From Bacteroidales bacterium (lineage in GTDB: Bacteria; Bacteroidota; Bacteroidia; Bacteroidales; UBA932): a stretch of 13,490 nucleotides of DNA. Below the pieces are notes generated by a model. The model did no database searches. It saw nothing but the letters and a program-made list of their open reading frames with translations, and was not told where the DNA came from. Shown here piece after piece: positions 13,111 to 13,490 of this stretch (position 1 is the stretch's first letter; every line of letters begins with the position of its first letter). A program made the position numbers and the translations under genes. The stretch spans positions 1-13,490 of the forward strand of contig JAFRPH010000070.1 of the NCBI GenBank assembly GCA_017429205.1. The letters run 5' to 3'.

Positions 13111-13490
13111 ATGAAGGTAATCATCAGCGGATACGGCCGAATGGGCCATATGGTGGAAAAGGAACTGGCGCGCCGGGAGATCGAACTCGTCGCGGCCAGC
13201 GAGGACATCTGCAGCGTGGACCCGGCGGTCGCGAAGGAGTGCGTCGTCATCGACTTCACCTGGCCGGATGCGTTCCGGGCCAATTATCCCTTCATCGCCA
13301 AGCACTTCAAGGCCGCGGTGGTGGGAACGACGGGCTGGAACGACATCGAGGCCGATGTGTTCAAGTCCTTCGAGGAGGCCGGCACGCCGCTCATCTACGC
13401 GTCGAACTTCTCCCTCGGCGTGAACGCTCTGTTCGCCGCCGTGGAGCGCGTGAGCAAGATGCTCAAGGGCAACGGCTACACGCCCGCCGT
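13111..13490 (+). CDS. dapB: 4-hydroxy-tetrahydrodipicolinate reductase, partial, C-terminal part outside the window
   Basis: The first 126 residues are visible. DapB reduces the dihydrodipicolinate-type intermediate with NAD(P)H in diaminopimelate/lysine synthesis. Motifs are the Rossmann glycine pattern SGYGRMGHMVE (6-16), VVIDFTWPDAF (46-56), VVGTTGW (70-76) and ASNFSLGVNALF (97-108), a typical DapB series. The substrate-binding His/Lys region lies beyond the window edge. The spacing between nucleotide-binding motif and FTWPDAF is short (about 40 residues), as in compact DapB forms that lack part of the usual N-terminal insert. The ATG at 13111 begins straight into the first strand, 12 nt after the DUF6440 stop. 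It is the third aspartate-pathway gene in this window. Confidence 0.93.
   Translation, partial: MKVIISGYGRMGHMVEKELARREIELVAASEDICSVDPAVAKECVVIDFTWPDAFRANYPFIAKHFKAAVVGTTGWNDIEADVFKSFEEAGTPLIYASNFSLGVNALFAAVERVSKMLKGNGYTPA

Overview
The window looks like chromosomal DNA from a GC-rich member of the Bacteroidota, probably the Bacteroidales (inference). The main support is the repeated occurrence of the phylum's -7 promoter element TAnnTTTG just upstream of transcription units: before rplC, cdaA, thrA and asd, and once in the intergenic repeat region. The ribosomal protein sequences also fit this phylum. No rRNA, tRNA, insertion sequence or CRISPR array was seen.

Layout. Positions 1-3596 (minus strand) hold the first seven genes of an S10-type ribosomal protein operon, transcribed rplC-rplD-rplW-rplB-rpsS-rplV-rpsC, with rpsC cut by the window edge. 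rpsJ, usually found before rplC, is absent, and rplC has its own promoter. Positions 3751-8281 (minus strand) hold a tightly packed operon: cdaA (c-di-AMP synthase), mutS2, yraN and a shortened mannose-1-phosphate guanylyltransferase that lacks the nucleotidyltransferase signature and the C-terminal part. It ends in a hairpin terminator whose stem and loop contain the upstream part of the rplC promoter. From a compact divergent promoter at about 8288-8316 the plus strand carries thrA (fused aspartokinase/homoserine dehydrogenase, unusually short) and asd. A 378-bp gap follows, filled with seven imperfect palindromes. After it come an M20 metallopeptidase/deacylase, a DUF6440 protein and the start of dapB.

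How the genes fit together. thrA, asd and dapB make successive steps of the aspartate family pathway: aspartate to aspartyl phosphate, aspartate semialdehyde, then either homoserine or diaminopimelate/lysine. The M20 enzyme sits among them but its substrate cannot be read from sequence. The minus-strand operon joins second-messenger synthesis to DNA/ribosome maintenance factors.

Most worth a second look: (1) the palindrome array at 11492-11850, in three arm families with copies set 50-51 bp apart inside each family; (2) the thrA product with a shortened regulatory region and an Asn-Arg in place of the usual Asn-Lys of homoserine dehydrogenase; (3) the guanylyltransferase-like gene missing its catalytic signature; (4) a palindromic repeat embedded in frame in the M20 gene.
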